From assembly GCF_900103345.1 (NCBI RefSeq), contig NZ_LT629702.1, forward strand, positions 3,162,001-3,226,000: a stretch of 64,000 bases of DNA, written 5' to 3'. Shown one piece after another: positions 45,908 through 54,394 of the stretch. Under the pieces are notes generated by a model. It ran no database searches. It saw only the letters and a program-made list of their open reading frames with translations, and was not told the DNA's origin. Both the position numbers and the translations under genes were made by a program. This stretch comes from Pseudomonas azotoformans. Lineage in GTDB: Bacteria; Pseudomonadota; Gammaproteobacteria; Pseudomonadales; Pseudomonadaceae. Every line of letters begins with the position of its first letter. Positions within the stretch are counted from its first letter, which is position 1.

Positions 45908-46351
45908 TCACTGACCCAAGGTCAGGACCTTCTGCATCATGGTTTTGGCGGTGTTCATCATTTCCGCGTTGGTCTGGAACGAGCGGCTGGCGGAAATCAT
46001 GTCAGCCATTTCCTCGACCACGTTGACGTTGGGGTAGTAGACATAACCCTTTTCGTTCGCGGCGGGATGGTTGGGTTCGTAGCGGGCTTCGAGGTTGCTT
46101 TGATCCTCGACCACACCCAGCACCTGCACGCCGGAGCCGGCGGCACCCTGGTCCTGGAACAGCGAATCGCTGCCGCTGTTCTGGCCTGCCTGGAACATGG
46201 TGGCGAACACTGGGTGACGGGCACGGTAGGTCTGGTCAATGCTCGAAGACACGGTCTCGGCGTTGGCGATGTTACTGGCGACGGTGTTCAAGCGCGTGGT
46301 CTGCGCGCTCATGCCACTGCCGGCAATATTGAAAACACTGGACAGGGACAT
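45908..46351 (-). CDS. flgC: flagellar basal-body rod protein FlgC
   Basis: A 147-aa proximal rod protein. SSVFNIAGSGMSAQTTRLNTVASNIANAETV opens it and SFQTNAEMMNTAKTMMQKVLTLGQ closes it, both typical axial helices. It overlaps neither neighbour but lies 3 bp after flgB. Confidence 0.96.
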   Translation of the reverse strand: MSLSSVFNIAGSGMSAQTTRLNTVASNIANAETVSSSIDQTYRARHPVFATMFQAGQNSGSDSLFQDQGAAGSGVQVLGVVEDQSNLEARYEPNHPAANEKGYVYYPNVNVVEEMADMISASRSFQTNAEMMNTAKTMMQKVLTLGQ

Positions 46352-46354
46352 GGC

Positions 46355-46762
46355 TTACTCTCCACGCAGGGCTGACATCAGCCCTTTGAATTTGCTGTTG
46401 AGCAGGGTAAAGCTGGCTTGGAAGTTCACCGAGTTCTCAGCGTAGGCCGATTGCTCCAGTTGGGCGTCGACGGTGTTCTGGTCGATCGACGGTTGCATCG
46501 GCGTGCGATACAGCAACGACTCGTCACCATTGCTCAGGCCTTGGGCTTCGATATGACGGCTGTTGGTCATATTCAAGGCGAAGGTGCCGTTCTTGGTCTT
46601 GTCCTGCTGTGCGGCGAGCACGGCGGAGAAATCCAGGTCCCGAGCCTTGTAGTTCGGGGTGTCGGCGTTGGCAATGTTGTTGGCCAGGACTTCGGCACGC
46701 TGGGCGCGGAAGCCCAGGGCTTGTTCGTGGATACCGAGCGCTTTATCGAAGCTGATGCTCAT
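46355..46762 (-). CDS. flgB: flagellar basal-body rod protein FlgB
   Basis: A 135-aa proximal rod protein with the NIANADTPNYKARDLDF motif. I choose ATG 46762 (MSISFDKALGIHEQAL); the frame opens five codons earlier. It is the first gene of flgBCDE and has a sigma-54 promoter 48 bp upstream. Confidence 0.95.
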   Translation of the reverse strand: MSISFDKALGIHEQALGFRAQRAEVLANNIANADTPNYKARDLDFSAVLAAQQDKTKNGTFALNMTNSRHIEAQGLSNGDESLLYRTPMQPSIDQNTVDAQLEQSAYAENSVNFQASFTLLNSKFKGLMSALRGE

Positions 46763-46809
46763 GGCGTAAACCTTCAAGGGCTGACCTGCTTTTCGTTAAC
46801 AGGGTTATA

Positions 46810-46824
46810 GCAAGGTGCATGCCA
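46810..46824 (-). promoter_or_regulatory. sigma-54 promoter of flgBCDE
   Basis: Read leftwards the sequence is TGGCATGCACCTTGC, with GG and GC at the right spacing and one change from TGGCAC-N5-TTGC. The start point would be near 46798, 36 nt before flgB. In P. aeruginosa class III flagellar genes use sigma-54 and FleR. Confidence 0.8.
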
Positions 46825-46870
46825 ATCTTGCGCAGGCCCGTATATCAAGGGTCTCGGAGGGGGGTTGCTG

Positions 46871-46957
46871 GCGGCAATGCCAGAAAAGCGGCAAGCGGTT
46901 TCCGCGTGGCGCCAGTAAAGCGGCAATGAGGGTTGCCGCTTTACTTAGGCTTGCCGC
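46871..46957. promoter_or_regulatory. cluster of GCGGCAA sites upstream of the flgB promoter
   Basis: Five copies of GCGGCAA lie at 46871, 46888 and 46920 (+ strand) and 46933 and 46951 (minus strand). The middle two form a perfect 13-bp-arm palindrome (46914-46945). They sit about 50-135 bp upstream of the sigma-54 promoter, where an enhancer-binding protein such as FleR would bind. Confidence 0.6.
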
Positions 46958-46961
46958 AAAA

Positions 46962-47058
46962 CAAATGTGGGAGGGGGCTTGCCCCCGATGGCGGTGGTTC
47001 AGTTGATACATCGATCACTGACACACCGTCATCGGGGGCAAGCCCCCTCCCACATTTT
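46962..47058. repeat. REP pair (REPIN), GTGGGAGGGGGC family
   Basis: Two inverted GTGGGAGGGGGCTTGCCCCC units separated by about 45 bp. It lies between the cheR stop and the flgB control region. Confidence 0.9.
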
Positions 47059-47071
47059 TTACCGCGCAACC

Positions 47072-47899
47072 TTATTTAGCCTGGTAGATGATCCCCGGAC
47101 TGCACTGCACCATCTGGAAATGGTCCGGCAGACCGTTCAGCGCCTCAGAAGCGCCAAGGAACAGATAACCACCACGCTTGAGCGTGCCGTGGATACGCAA
47201 CAGGATGTCTTTCTTCACTTCGGCCGAGAAATAGATCAGCACGTTGCGGCAGAACACCATGTCGAACTTGCCGAGGCTGGCGTAGCTGTCGAGCAGGTTG
47301 AAGGAGCGGAACTCCACGCGGTTCTTGATCGGCGCCTTGACCGCCCAGCGTCCAGCCCCTTTCGGGTCGAAGTAGCGCTGCAGGCGTTCCTGGGACAACC
47401 CACGCCCCAGGGCTAGGCTGTCGTACTCGCCGGTCTTGCAGTTGGTGAGCATGGTGCCGGACAGGTCGGTGGCCACGATTTGCGCCCCAGCCTTCAACTG
47501 GCCCATGTTGGTCCGCTCGAACTCATCGATGGACATCGAAATCGAGTACGGTTCCTGCCCCGAGGAGCAGGCGGCCGACCAGATGCGCAGGCGCTGGCCC
47601 GGGCTGGCCTTGATGGCTTCCGGCAGCACTTTGCTCTTGAGCACTTCAAACGGGTAGGTGTCGCGAAACCACAGGGTTTCGTTGGTGGTCATGGCATCGA
47701 CCACCATTTCCTTGAGCCCGCTGCGCGGCTGGCCCTGGATGCGCTGGACCAGCTCACCCAACGACTTGATGCCCTGCTGCTCCATCAGTTTGTTGAGACG
47801 GCTGGATACCAGGTACTGCTTGTTTTCACCGAGCAATATGCCACAGGCTTTTTCCAGGAAGACCCGGAACTGTTCAAAATCCAAATTACCCGTAGACAC
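47072..47899 (-). CDS. cheR: chemotaxis protein methyltransferase CheR
   Basis: A 275-aa SAM-dependent enzyme that methylates glutamates on chemoreceptors. The N-terminal helical domain covers about 1-75 and the SAM-binding part follows (LRIWSAACSSGQEPYSISM; later FDMVFCRNVLIYF). It follows cheV by 42 bp. From memory, the order cheR-cheV-flgA-flgM is PA3348-PA3351 in P. aeruginosa. Confidence 0.95.
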   Translation of the reverse strand: MSTGNLDFEQFRVFLEKACGILLGENKQYLVSSRLNKLMEQQGIKSLGELVQRIQGQPRSGLKEMVVDAMTTNETLWFRDTYPFEVLKSKVLPEAIKASPGQRLRIWSAACSSGQEPYSISMSIDEFERTNMGQLKAGAQIVATDLSGTMLTNCKTGEYDSLALGRGLSQERLQRYFDPKGAGRWAVKAPIKNRVEFRSFNLLDSYASLGKFDMVFCRNVLIYFSAEVKKDILLRIHGTLKRGGYLFLGASEALNGLPDHFQMVQCSPGIIYQAK

Positions 47900-47941
47900 T
47901 GATACCGCCTCTAAAATCGTATGACCGCCAAGGGAAACACC

Positions 47942-48874
47942 TTAGCTGTGATCTGCTGCCTTGATCCGGTCGACAACCCGGGATGCCAGGTCATCAGGAC
48001 GGAATTTGGCCAAAAAGTCATCGGCACCGACCTTCTTGACCATCGCCTGGTTGAATACGCCCGACAACGAAGTATGCAGGATGATATGCAATTTTTGCAT
48101 GCGTGGATCGTTGCGGATCTCGGCCGTGAGGGTATAGCCGTCCATTTCCGGCATCTCGATGTCGGAAATCATCATCAAGAATTCTTCTTCCGGCTTCTTG
48201 CCGTCATCCACCAGCTTGCGCAGGTAGTCCAGCGCCTGGCGCCCATCATTGAGGGCGACCACTTCAACGCCGACGGTTTGCAGGCAACGGGTCACCTGCT
48301 TGCGCGCCACGGACGAGTCGTCCACCGTGAGCACGCGCAGTGAGACTGCCTTGTGCGCGGTTTCGGCGTCCACCACACCCACCGAGATCGACTCGGAGGT
48401 AGGCGCCACTTCGGCGAGGATTTTTTCGACGTCGATGATTTCCACCAACTGGTTGTCGACCCGCGTCACCGCCGTAAGGTAATGATCGCGCCCCGTGCCC
48501 TTGGGCGGCGGATGGATCTCCTCCCAGTTCATGTTGACGATGCGCTCCACCGAACGCACCAGGAAACCCTGGGTCTTAGTGTTGTACTCGGTAATGATCA
48601 CGAACGGGCTTTCGCGGTCCTGCAAACCGGCGGAACCGGTGGCCAGGGCCAGATCAAGAATCGGGATCGTCGCGCCACGGATGTTGGCAACGCCACACAC
48701 CACCGGGCTGGACTTGGGCATGATCGTCAGCTTGGGGCATTGCAGCACTTCCCGCACCTTGAACACGTTGATGCCATACAGCTGCTTGCCATCCAGGCGA
48801 AAAAGCAACAACTCCAGGCGATTCTGCCCCACCAGCTGTGTGCGCTGGTTTACTGAATCCATTACTCCTGCCAT
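47942..48874 (-). CDS. cheV: chemotaxis protein CheV
   Basis: A 310-aa coupling protein: a CheW-like domain (about 15-165) joined to a receiver domain (about 180-305) with the phospho-Asp in MMISDIEMPEMDGY. It couples receptors to CheA and adapts by phosphorylation. ATG 48874 has GGGAG upstream; an internal ATG at 48862 is possible. It is divergent from flgA. Confidence 0.94.
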   Translation of the reverse strand: MAGVMDSVNQRTQLVGQNRLELLLFRLDGKQLYGINVFKVREVLQCPKLTIMPKSSPVVCGVANIRGATIPILDLALATGSAGLQDRESPFVIITEYNTKTQGFLVRSVERIVNMNWEEIHPPPKGTGRDHYLTAVTRVDNQLVEIIDVEKILAEVAPTSESISVGVVDAETAHKAVSLRVLTVDDSSVARKQVTRCLQTVGVEVVALNDGRQALDYLRKLVDDGKKPEEEFLMMISDIEMPEMDGYTLTAEIRNDPRMQKLHIILHTSLSGVFNQAMVKKVGADDFLAKFRPDDLASRVVDRIKAADHS

Positions 48875-48895
48875 GCCTTGACTCCCACGCTAAAA

Positions 48896-48903
48896 CCTTC
48901 GGC
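48896..48903 (-). promoter_or_regulatory. possible FliA -10 element of cheV
   Basis: Read leftwards GCCGAAGG resembles the FliA -10 box (GCCGATAA type), but no good TCAAG-like -35 is present 14 bp before it. Weak candidate. Confidence 0.3.
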
Positions 48904-48941
48904 CATACCTATAAGGGCAGTGACGCGCACCCAACACTAAA

Positions 48942-48957
48942 CGGCACGAGCTTTGCT
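48942..48957 (+). promoter_or_regulatory. sigma-54-like promoter of flgA
   Basis: CGGCACGAGCTTTGCT keeps every key base of the -24/-12 element. The start point would be at about 48968, one base before the ATG at 48969, implying a leaderless message or a start I have misjudged. Confidence 0.6.
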
Positions 48958-48968
48958 ATTTATTGGTC

Positions 48969-49733
48969 ATGGATATTAAAACGACAGTTTCCCGACGCCT
49001 CCACCTGACACGGTATTGCAGACTGCTCTGCGCACCGCTGGCACTGCTTGCCTTGGGCCTGGGCGCCACGGCCCGCGCAGATAACGTCACCTTGCCTGAT
49101 CTACTTATCGGCGTCACCCAGGGCTTTCTTGAGTTCACTGTAGAAGATTATCTGGCGACCACCCAGACGCCGGGACGTTACGAAATCCAGGTCAACCAGT
49201 TGGACCCGCGCCTGCGCATGCCCATGTGCGACAAGGAATTGACAGCCACCCTGGAAAGCCCCGCCCAGCCCATCGGTCGCGTAACGGTGAAGGTGCGCTG
49301 CGACGGCGCCTCGCCCTGGACGGTGTTCGTGCCCGCCCAGGTCAAATTGTTCCGCGATGTGGTGGTGGTTGCCCGCCCGCTTAAACGCACGGGCATTATC
49401 GGTTTTGAGGACGTGGTGTTGCGCGAGCGTGACATCAGCATGATCAACCAGGGCTACCTGACCTCCCTCGACCAGGCCATCGGGCAGAAACTGACCCGAC
49501 CAGTGGTCACCGACCAGGTCATCACCCTGGTGCACCTGGAGCAGGCCGAGGTGATTCGCAAAGGTGACCAGGTAGTGATTTCCGCCAGCAGTGGCGCGCT
49601 GCAGGTCAAGATGCCAGGGGAGGCCTTGTCCAACGGCGGCATGAGCGAACAGATCCGCGTGAAGAATCTCAACTCCAACCGGGTGATCAAGGCACGAGTC
49701 ACGGCCCCCGGCCAAGTGGAGGTGGCTTTATAG
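48969..49733 (+). CDS. flgA: flagellar P-ring assembly chaperone FlgA
   Basis: A 254-aa periplasmic chaperone. The signal peptide runs to about residue 36 (hydrophobic LLCAPLALLALGLGA, cleavage near ARA). The SAF/FlgA domain follows, with MPMCDKELTATLE, VRCDGASPWTVFVPAQV and DQVVISASSGALQVKMPG. It helps FlgI fold and polymerise. ATG 48969 lacks a Shine-Dalgarno sequence; an in-frame TTG lies six bases earlier. Confidence 0.92.
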   Translation: MDIKTTVSRRLHLTRYCRLLCAPLALLALGLGATARADNVTLPDLLIGVTQGFLEFTVEDYLATTQTPGRYEIQVNQLDPRLRMPMCDKELTATLESPAQPIGRVTVKVRCDGASPWTVFVPAQVKLFRDVVVVARPLKRTGIIGFEDVVLRERDISMINQGYLTSLDQAIGQKLTRPVVTDQVITLVHLEQAEVIRKGDQVVISASSGALQVKMPGEALSNGGMSEQIRVKNLNSNRVIKARVTAPGQVEVAL

Positions 49734-49810
49734 ACCACTGGTATCAGACGCCAGCTTTTCCTACACTGTCGGTTGGATGCCGGCCGGTGCAGTTTATTGT
49801 CATTCGAGCC

Positions 49811-49837
49811 TAAAGTTTGTCCGGATATGGCCGAAAA
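49811..49837 (+). promoter_or_regulatory. FliA (sigma-28) promoter of flgM
   Basis: TAAAG (49811-49815), a 14-bp spacer and GCCGAAAA (49830-49837) fit the FliA consensus. It lies 38 bp before the flgM start. Confidence 0.78.
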
Positions 49838-49874
49838 CATGGCAAGCGTCCAAATACCCAGAGGTTTTTTGATC

Positions 49875-50198
49875 ATGGTCATCGATTTCAGCCGTTTAAA
49901 TAGCACCCCGACAACGTCGGCACCTACGCGCACTGTCGGCACCAAGGACAGCGTAGAAGCCAAGGCTCAGCCACTGCCCGCCAAGGCAGAACAGGCCAGC
50001 GCCAGCCAGAGCGGGGAATCCGTACACCTGAGCAATGAGGCTCAACAGTTGCAGAAGGTCACTGACTCGCTGCGCGATCAACCGGTGGTCAATAAAGCCC
50101 GTGTGGCCGAATTGAAACAGGCAATCGCCGATGGCAGCTATAAAGTCGACAGCAACCGTGTAGCCAGCAAGCTGCTTAATTTCGAAGCCGAGCGCTAG
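49875..50198 (+). CDS. flgM: anti-sigma-28 factor FlgM
   Basis: A 107-aa protein, disordered in its N-terminal half (Pro/Thr/Ala/Ser rich) and helical in the C-terminal half ([19 protein letters not shown], then [20 protein letters not shown]), which binds FliA. It is exported through the finished hook to free FliA. I choose ATG 49875 (MVIDFSRLN). Confidence 0.92.
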   Translation: MVIDFSRLNSTPTTSAPTRTVGTKDSVEAKAQPLPAKAEQASASQSGESVHLSNEAQQLQKVTDSLRDQPVVNKARVAELKQAIADGSYKVDSNRVASKLLNFEAER

Positions 50199-50246
50199 GC
50201 AAAGGCCTGCGCCGGGCTTTTGGACGCTTAAACCCCAAGGCCAGCC

Positions 50247-50717
50247 ATGCATCACGACGAAACCCTGCTTCAACTGATCATTGATGATCTAGCACCGACG
50301 CAATTGCTGCTCGAACTGCTCAGGGAAGAATCCCTGGCCCTTTACGGCCGGGACATGCCCCTGCTGGAAGAAATTCTGGCGCGCAAGCAATCGCTGATTG
50401 TCCTGCTGGAACAGCACGGCAAAAAACGCAGCGAGATCCTCGTCAGCCTGGGCCTGCCCGCCGACCATGATGGCCTCGCGCAGTTGGCCAGCCACTCCTC
50501 GGTTGGTGATCAACTACTGGCCCAGAGCAAAGAACTCAACCAATTGCTCACCCAGTGCCAGGAAGCCAACCAGCTCAACGGTCAGTCGATCCAGCTTCAG
50601 CAAGCCACGACCGCCAACCAGTTGCGTATACTTCACGGCGGAGAGCCTCCAGCGCTTTACAACGCTCAGGGTTCCACCTCGCGCCTGGTCAAGCCAAGCA
50701 CCCGCAGCCAAGCCTGA
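50247..50717 (+). CDS. flgN: flagellar chaperone FlgN
   Basis: A 156-aa, mostly helical protein. It matches FlgN in size, composition and place after flgM; LLEEILARKQSLIVLLEQHGKKR is a typical amphipathic helix. FlgN keeps hook-filament junction proteins FlgK and FlgL unfolded for export. Confidence 0.85.
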   Translation: MHHDETLLQLIIDDLAPTQLLLELLREESLALYGRDMPLLEEILARKQSLIVLLEQHGKKRSEILVSLGLPADHDGLAQLASHSSVGDQLLAQSKELNQLLTQCQEANQLNGQSIQLQQATTANQLRILHGGEPPALYNAQGSTSRLVKPSTRSQA

Positions 50718-50813
50718 CGCCGGTTTACAGCGCGGCCTATCCAAGGCGCGCTACATACTGGCAGAATGCCCGCTCTTGCGTGTAGTCGTATTTTGTCTGG
50801 AGATGGAAGAACC

Positions 50814-51563
50814 GTGTTCAACGCCCTTAATGCGGAAGATGCCCCGCAGCCACCCAAGGTCCTCACCACGCCTCTGGAAATCGCCAGTACCTTGCGCATG
50901 CTGCAAGAAAGCCACGACCCGCTGATCATCACCTTCCACGAACGCAGCCAGCGCTTTCAGAGCTACCTGGTGGATGTCAATCGGGACAGCGGCACGCTGG
51001 CCCTGGATGAAATGATCCCCCGCGACGGTGAACGCTACCTCGAAAATGGCGAACCCTTCCGTATCGAAGGTTTCCACGACGGCGTACGCATTGCATGGGA
51101 AAGCAACGGCAACCTGAGCATCAGCGAAAAAGACGGCCACCGCATCTACACCGGCAGCCTGCCCGACGAAGTCGTCTACCACCAGCGTCGCAATGCCTTT
51201 CGCGCTGCCCTGAAGCTGGCGCAACTGGTAAACATCGAACTGGGTGGCGAGAAGCTCAAGGCCCCGATCAGCGGCAAACTGCTGGATATTTCCGCTACAG
51301 GTTGCAAATTGCGCTTTGAAGGGGATATCTCCGAACGCTTGCAATTGGGCCAGGTCTACGACCGTTTTATCGCCGCCCTGCCCTTCGGCAGCATGACCAC
51401 CTCGGTCGAACTGCGTTACCTGCACTTCGAAGAGAAGATCAACACCACGTTTGCCGGCGTGCGCTTCCACAATATGAGTGGCTTGGTGCAGCGTCAGGTC
51501 GAGCGTTTTGTGTACCAGTTGCAACGCGAAGCGCGGCGCTTCGATAAAGACGACGATTTTTAA
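50814..51563 (+). CDS. flgZ: flagellar brake protein, YcgR/FlgZ type
   Basis: A 249-aa c-di-GMP effector: an N-terminal YcgR domain (about 20-120) and a C-terminal PilZ domain (about 122-240) with RRNAFR and DISATGC as the c-di-GMP-binding motifs. When loaded it acts on the motor and slows swimming or swarming. I choose GTG 50814 behind GGAGATGGAAG. It follows flgN by about 96 bp, as PA3353 follows flgN in P. aeruginosa. Confidence 0.9.
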   Translation: MFNALNAEDAPQPPKVLTTPLEIASTLRMLQESHDPLIITFHERSQRFQSYLVDVNRDSGTLALDEMIPRDGERYLENGEPFRIEGFHDGVRIAWESNGNLSISEKDGHRIYTGSLPDEVVYHQRRNAFRAALKLAQLVNIELGGEKLKAPISGKLLDISATGCKLRFEGDISERLQLGQVYDRFIAALPFGSMTTSVELRYLHFEEKINTTFAGVRFHNMSGLVQRQVERFVYQLQREARRFDKDDDF

Positions 51564-51583
51564 ACTCAAAGATCGCGGCCATC

Positions 51584-51620
51584 AAAAACGGGCAGCCCCT
51601 GATGGGATCTGCCCGTTTTT
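51584..51620. terminator. bidirectional terminator between flgZ and the MFS gene
   Basis: AAAAACGGGCAG pairs with CTGCCCGTTTTT across a 13-nt loop, with T runs in both directions. It serves both convergent genes. Confidence 0.9.
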
Positions 51621-51624
51621 GCAT

Positions 51625-53004
51625 TCAGGGGCGCGCCCTGCTCAAGTCATGAGGATGCTCGTCCGGGCCCGGCGGCTCAGGCGGCCCCTCAAAGAGCGGC
51701 TCGTCGACTGGTGTGAGCGTTTCCGGGTCAGGTTCCGGCGTGGCGGTTTGCATTTGCTCCTGCACCACCGCCTCGTCTACCCGTGGATCGAGGCAGGCTA
51801 CCAACGGCGAGCTGGACATGCTGTCGGGCATCGCCACGTGGTGCAGCGGCGCGTCATCCACCTGATGCAGGTTGGTCACGGCTTTCGGCCGAATCCGCCA
51901 CACCAGGATCAGCGCACACAGGCTGAAAAACGCATACAGCATGTGACTGCCAAACACCTTCATCACCACACCGGCCAGCAACGGCCCGATACTCGCGCCG
52001 ACGCCGTAGGTCACCAGCAACATCGCCGTTAGTGACACGCGACGGTCACCTTCCACATGGTCGTTGGAGAACGCCACCGCCAGTGGATACAGGCAGAACT
52101 GCACCAGCGAACATAGGAAGCCCGCCACGAACAACACTTCAAGCGGCACCTGGGTCATTATCGCCAACGGTAATGCAGCCACCGCCAGGCACAGGGCAAA
52201 ACAACGGATCAGCAGCGCACGGTCATAACGATCCGACAACCAGCCCAACGGCCACTGCACCAACAAGCCGGCAAAAATGCAGCTACCCATGAACAGGCCC
52301 ACCTGCTCGGTGGTGAGGCCTTGCTGGGAGGCATAGAGCGGCGCCAGGCCGTAGAACGAGCCCACGATCACCCCTGCGCCCAGCACGGTACTCAACGACT
52401 GCGGCACGCGCTTTATGAAGAAGCGTGGCTCCATCGGCGCCGGATGCAGGGGCGCCGGGTGAATACGGCGAGTCATGGCCACCGGCACCAGGCACAGCGC
52501 AAAGCACAGTGCGACCAGCATCAGCAGTTCGAGGCCGAGCTGAGGGTGCATGACCAGGATCAACTGGCCAAGCACCAGCCCAAGATAGGACGCGATCATA
52601 TAACCACTGAACACCACGCCGCGCTGCTTGGCGTCGGCCTGTTCGTTGAGCCAGCTCTCGATGACCATGTACTGGCACATCATCCCCAGGCCCACGATCA
52701 TCCGCAGCACAATCCAGGCCGGCAGCCAGTCGATCAGGCCATGGCCCAGCACCGCCGCGCCGACAATCCCGGCGCAGGTTGCATAAGCACGAATATGCCC
52801 AACCCGGGCGATCAGGCGGTGCCCGATCTTGCCGCCCAGCACCAGGCCAAAATAGTTGGCCGCCATCAGCGCACCGACCCACAGGCTGTCTACATGATCG
52901 GCCGCCAGGCGCAAGGCCAGGTAGGTACTGAGCAGGCCGGAGCCGATCAGCATCATCAAGGAGGCGAAATAAAGGGCTCGAAAAGATTTCCAGATCTGGC
53001 GCAT
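51625..53004 (-). CDS. MFS transporter (YcaD-like)
   Basis: A 459-aa transporter with about twelve membrane helices between residues 10 and 385 and a cytoplasmic Pro/Glu-rich tail (about 390-459). The loop 2-3 motif GGKIGHRLIARVGH and the middle loop fit the major facilitator superfamily; overall it resembles the YcaD group. The substrate is unknown. Confidence 0.85.
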   Translation of the reverse strand: MRQIWKSFRALYFASLMMLIGSGLLSTYLALRLAADHVDSLWVGALMAANYFGLVLGGKIGHRLIARVGHIRAYATCAGIVGAAVLGHGLIDWLPAWIVLRMIVGLGMMCQYMVIESWLNEQADAKQRGVVFSGYMIASYLGLVLGQLILVMHPQLGLELLMLVALCFALCLVPVAMTRRIHPAPLHPAPMEPRFFIKRVPQSLSTVLGAGVIVGSFYGLAPLYASQQGLTTEQVGLFMGSCIFAGLLVQWPLGWLSDRYDRALLIRCFALCLAVAALPLAIMTQVPLEVLFVAGFLCSLVQFCLYPLAVAFSNDHVEGDRRVSLTAMLLVTYGVGASIGPLLAGVVMKVFGSHMLYAFFSLCALILVWRIRPKAVTNLHQVDDAPLHHVAMPDSMSSSPLVACLDPRVDEAVVQEQMQTATPEPDPETLTPVDEPLFEGPPEPPGPDEHPHDLSRARP

Positions 53005-53229
53005 CGGCGTTCCGAGCGGCTCCTTGCAGTGAGAGACAGGGCTATCGGCATGATAGTCCGGGGTAGCCGGGCCCGAACAGGCAACATGCGCTGTTTCCGG
53101 GGATTATTTTGCTTAAAGGCTCAGACGCTGCCCGAGTGCTTGCGAGGTACACCGATTGTGAAAAATGCATGCACACGTGCTGTGAACGCTTAACACCGGC
53201 AAGGTTCGACCCGTCTTTGAAAGGCGCCC

Positions 53230-53268
53230 ACAAAAAAGCCCCGCCAGAATAGTCTGTACAGGGCTTCG
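53230..53268 (-). terminator. terminator after tRNA-Arg(CCT)
   Basis: Read leftwards, AAGCCC pairs with GGGCTT over a long loop and is followed by a T run, just after the tRNA 3' end. Confidence 0.7.
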
Positions 53269-53272
53269 AATC

Positions 53273-53349
53273 TGGTGTCCCAGGGCCGGTTCGAACGGCC
53301 AACCTTCCCCTTAGGAGGGGGATGCTCTATCCAATTGAGCTACTGGGAC
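53273..53349 (-). tRNA. tRNA-Arg (anticodon CCT)
   Basis: A 77-nt cloverleaf on the minus strand beginning GTCCCAGTAGCTCAATTGG and ending CCA. The anticodon loop reads CTCCTAA, anticodon CCT, for the rare codon AGG. Acceptor, D, anticodon and T arms all pair. Confidence 0.97.
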
Positions 53350-53508
53350 AAATGACAGCCGCTACACTGGGACGCGGCGACAGACGGCGTGCATGTTAAC
53401 GGCCAGGGTAGGTTTTGTCATGTCGTCCGTAGGCTTTTTGAGTGTAGGCCGATACTTGCCTGGTTGATCGTGTTTCAGCCCCGGCGACGCGGGCGCACGG
53501 GCTGTATC

Positions 53509-53552
53509 GTGCAAAATGCACTCCCTCAAAATGCCATCATTGCAAATTGCAA
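53509..53552. other. symmetric TGCA-rich sites upstream of a sigma-54-like promoter
   Basis: GTGCAAAATGCAC (53509-53521) is a perfect palindrome and TTGCAAATTGCAA (53540-53552) a doubled one. They lie about 55-100 bp before the promoter at 53607, a suitable place for an enhancer-binding protein. The rest of 53350-53600 shows nothing I can name. Confidence 0.35.
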
Positions 53553-53606
53553 CCTAACAGCCATTGAAACCATACTTAAGTATCTGATTTTATTTAATTA
53601 ATAGAT

Positions 53607-53622
53607 TGGCACGACACCTGCA
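53607..53622 (+). promoter_or_regulatory. sigma-54-like promoter of the small membrane protein pair
   Basis: TGGCACGACACCTGCA differs from TGGCAC-N5-TTGCA at one position. It lies in an AT-rich stretch 54 bp before the ATG at 53676, giving a leader of about 42 nt. Confidence 0.6.
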
Positions 53623-53675
53623 ATACTCCTCCTACAACCCCCAATAAGCCACGGCGTTAAACGGAGAACATAATC

Positions 53676-53903
53676 ATGAACAGTGCCCTTCTGTTAGCCC
53701 TGAACACCGTCGCCCTGGTCGCTTTGGTCATGCTTCATTTTCAATCCACCGGCAGCAACGACCCTGCGCAGATCAGCCAGGCCATCCCCCACCATTTGCA
53801 ACAACGCCCGCAACTGGCAGTGATGACTCCGAACGCGCAATCGCCGGTACGCCTGGCCCAAGACACCCAAGCGGCACCTGCTACTGAACACTGGGTATTC
53901 TGA
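53676..53903 (+). CDS. small membrane-anchored protein of unknown function
   Basis: A 75-aa protein. Residues 4-20 (ALLLALNTVALVALVML) form one membrane anchor; the rest is Gln/Ala/Pro rich, soluble and probably disordered. A GGAG lies 11 bp before the ATG. It is followed 11 bp later by a second small membrane protein, so the two form an operon under the sigma-54-like promoter. No known domain. Confidence 0.7.
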   Translation: MNSALLLALNTVALVALVMLHFQSTGSNDPAQISQAIPHHLQQRPQLAVMTPNAQSPVRLAQDTQAAPATEHWVF

Positions 53904-53914
53904 GGAAGCCGTTG

Positions 53915-54094
53915 ATGAATAAATATGCCTGGCTGTTCCTGTGCCTGACCGTTGCCACAGCGGTTCTGGGTTTGGGTGCGGAATCTCAAGACGGCACAAC
54001 CACCGCTTTCGTTGCCAGCGGTGTATTCGCCAGCCTCTTATTGCTGACGCTCATCGTCGGTCGTCGCATCAAATTCGACCCTGTCCTGCGCTAA
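53915..54094 (+). CDS. small two-helix membrane protein
   Basis: A 59-aa protein with two hydrophobic segments (about 4-20 and 31-48) and a basic end RRIKFDPVLR. The spacing faintly resembles DUF1328/YtjA proteins, but key residues are not obvious. I choose ATG 53915 over the TTG just before it. Cotranscribed with the preceding gene. Confidence 0.7.
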   Translation: MNKYAWLFLCLTVATAVLGLGAESQDGTTTAFVASGVFASLLLLTLIVGRRIKFDPVLR

Positions 54095-54394
54095 TCCCCT
54101 CTGCGCCCGACCTTATGTCGCCTGATCCTCGCATATCGGCAAATTGCCACTAGTCTTAAAGCTAAGGGCAAAGGGCCACTTTGCTATAGGATGTGCGGCC
54201 TGAAACCCTGTGGTGGCCCGGGCTTGCGGGAAGTTCCCTCGCGGATTCACGCGGTGAAAAATTTTCCAACCAGTCCGCAAAAATGCAAATGAGTGCTGGC
54301 ATAAAGCCTTTAGGCAGTTCAATATTTGTCACAGAATTGACGCCAAGGAACTGTCAAATCTGAGGCATGATGCGGCCTCTTTGCAATTCAGGTT

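Noticed and set aside
46805..47011. Small open frames between flgB and cheR on both strands
   Set aside because: They consist of the REP pair and the promoter region and have no coding character.
53273..53349. tRNA-Arg(CCT) as the attachment site of an integrated element
   Set aside because: No integrase gene, no repeated tRNA 3' end and no foreign-looking block next to it.
53389..53601. 70-codon open frame after tRNA-Arg(CCT)
   Set aside because: Mixed composition, no ribosome binding site, and it ends in the AT-rich promoter region.
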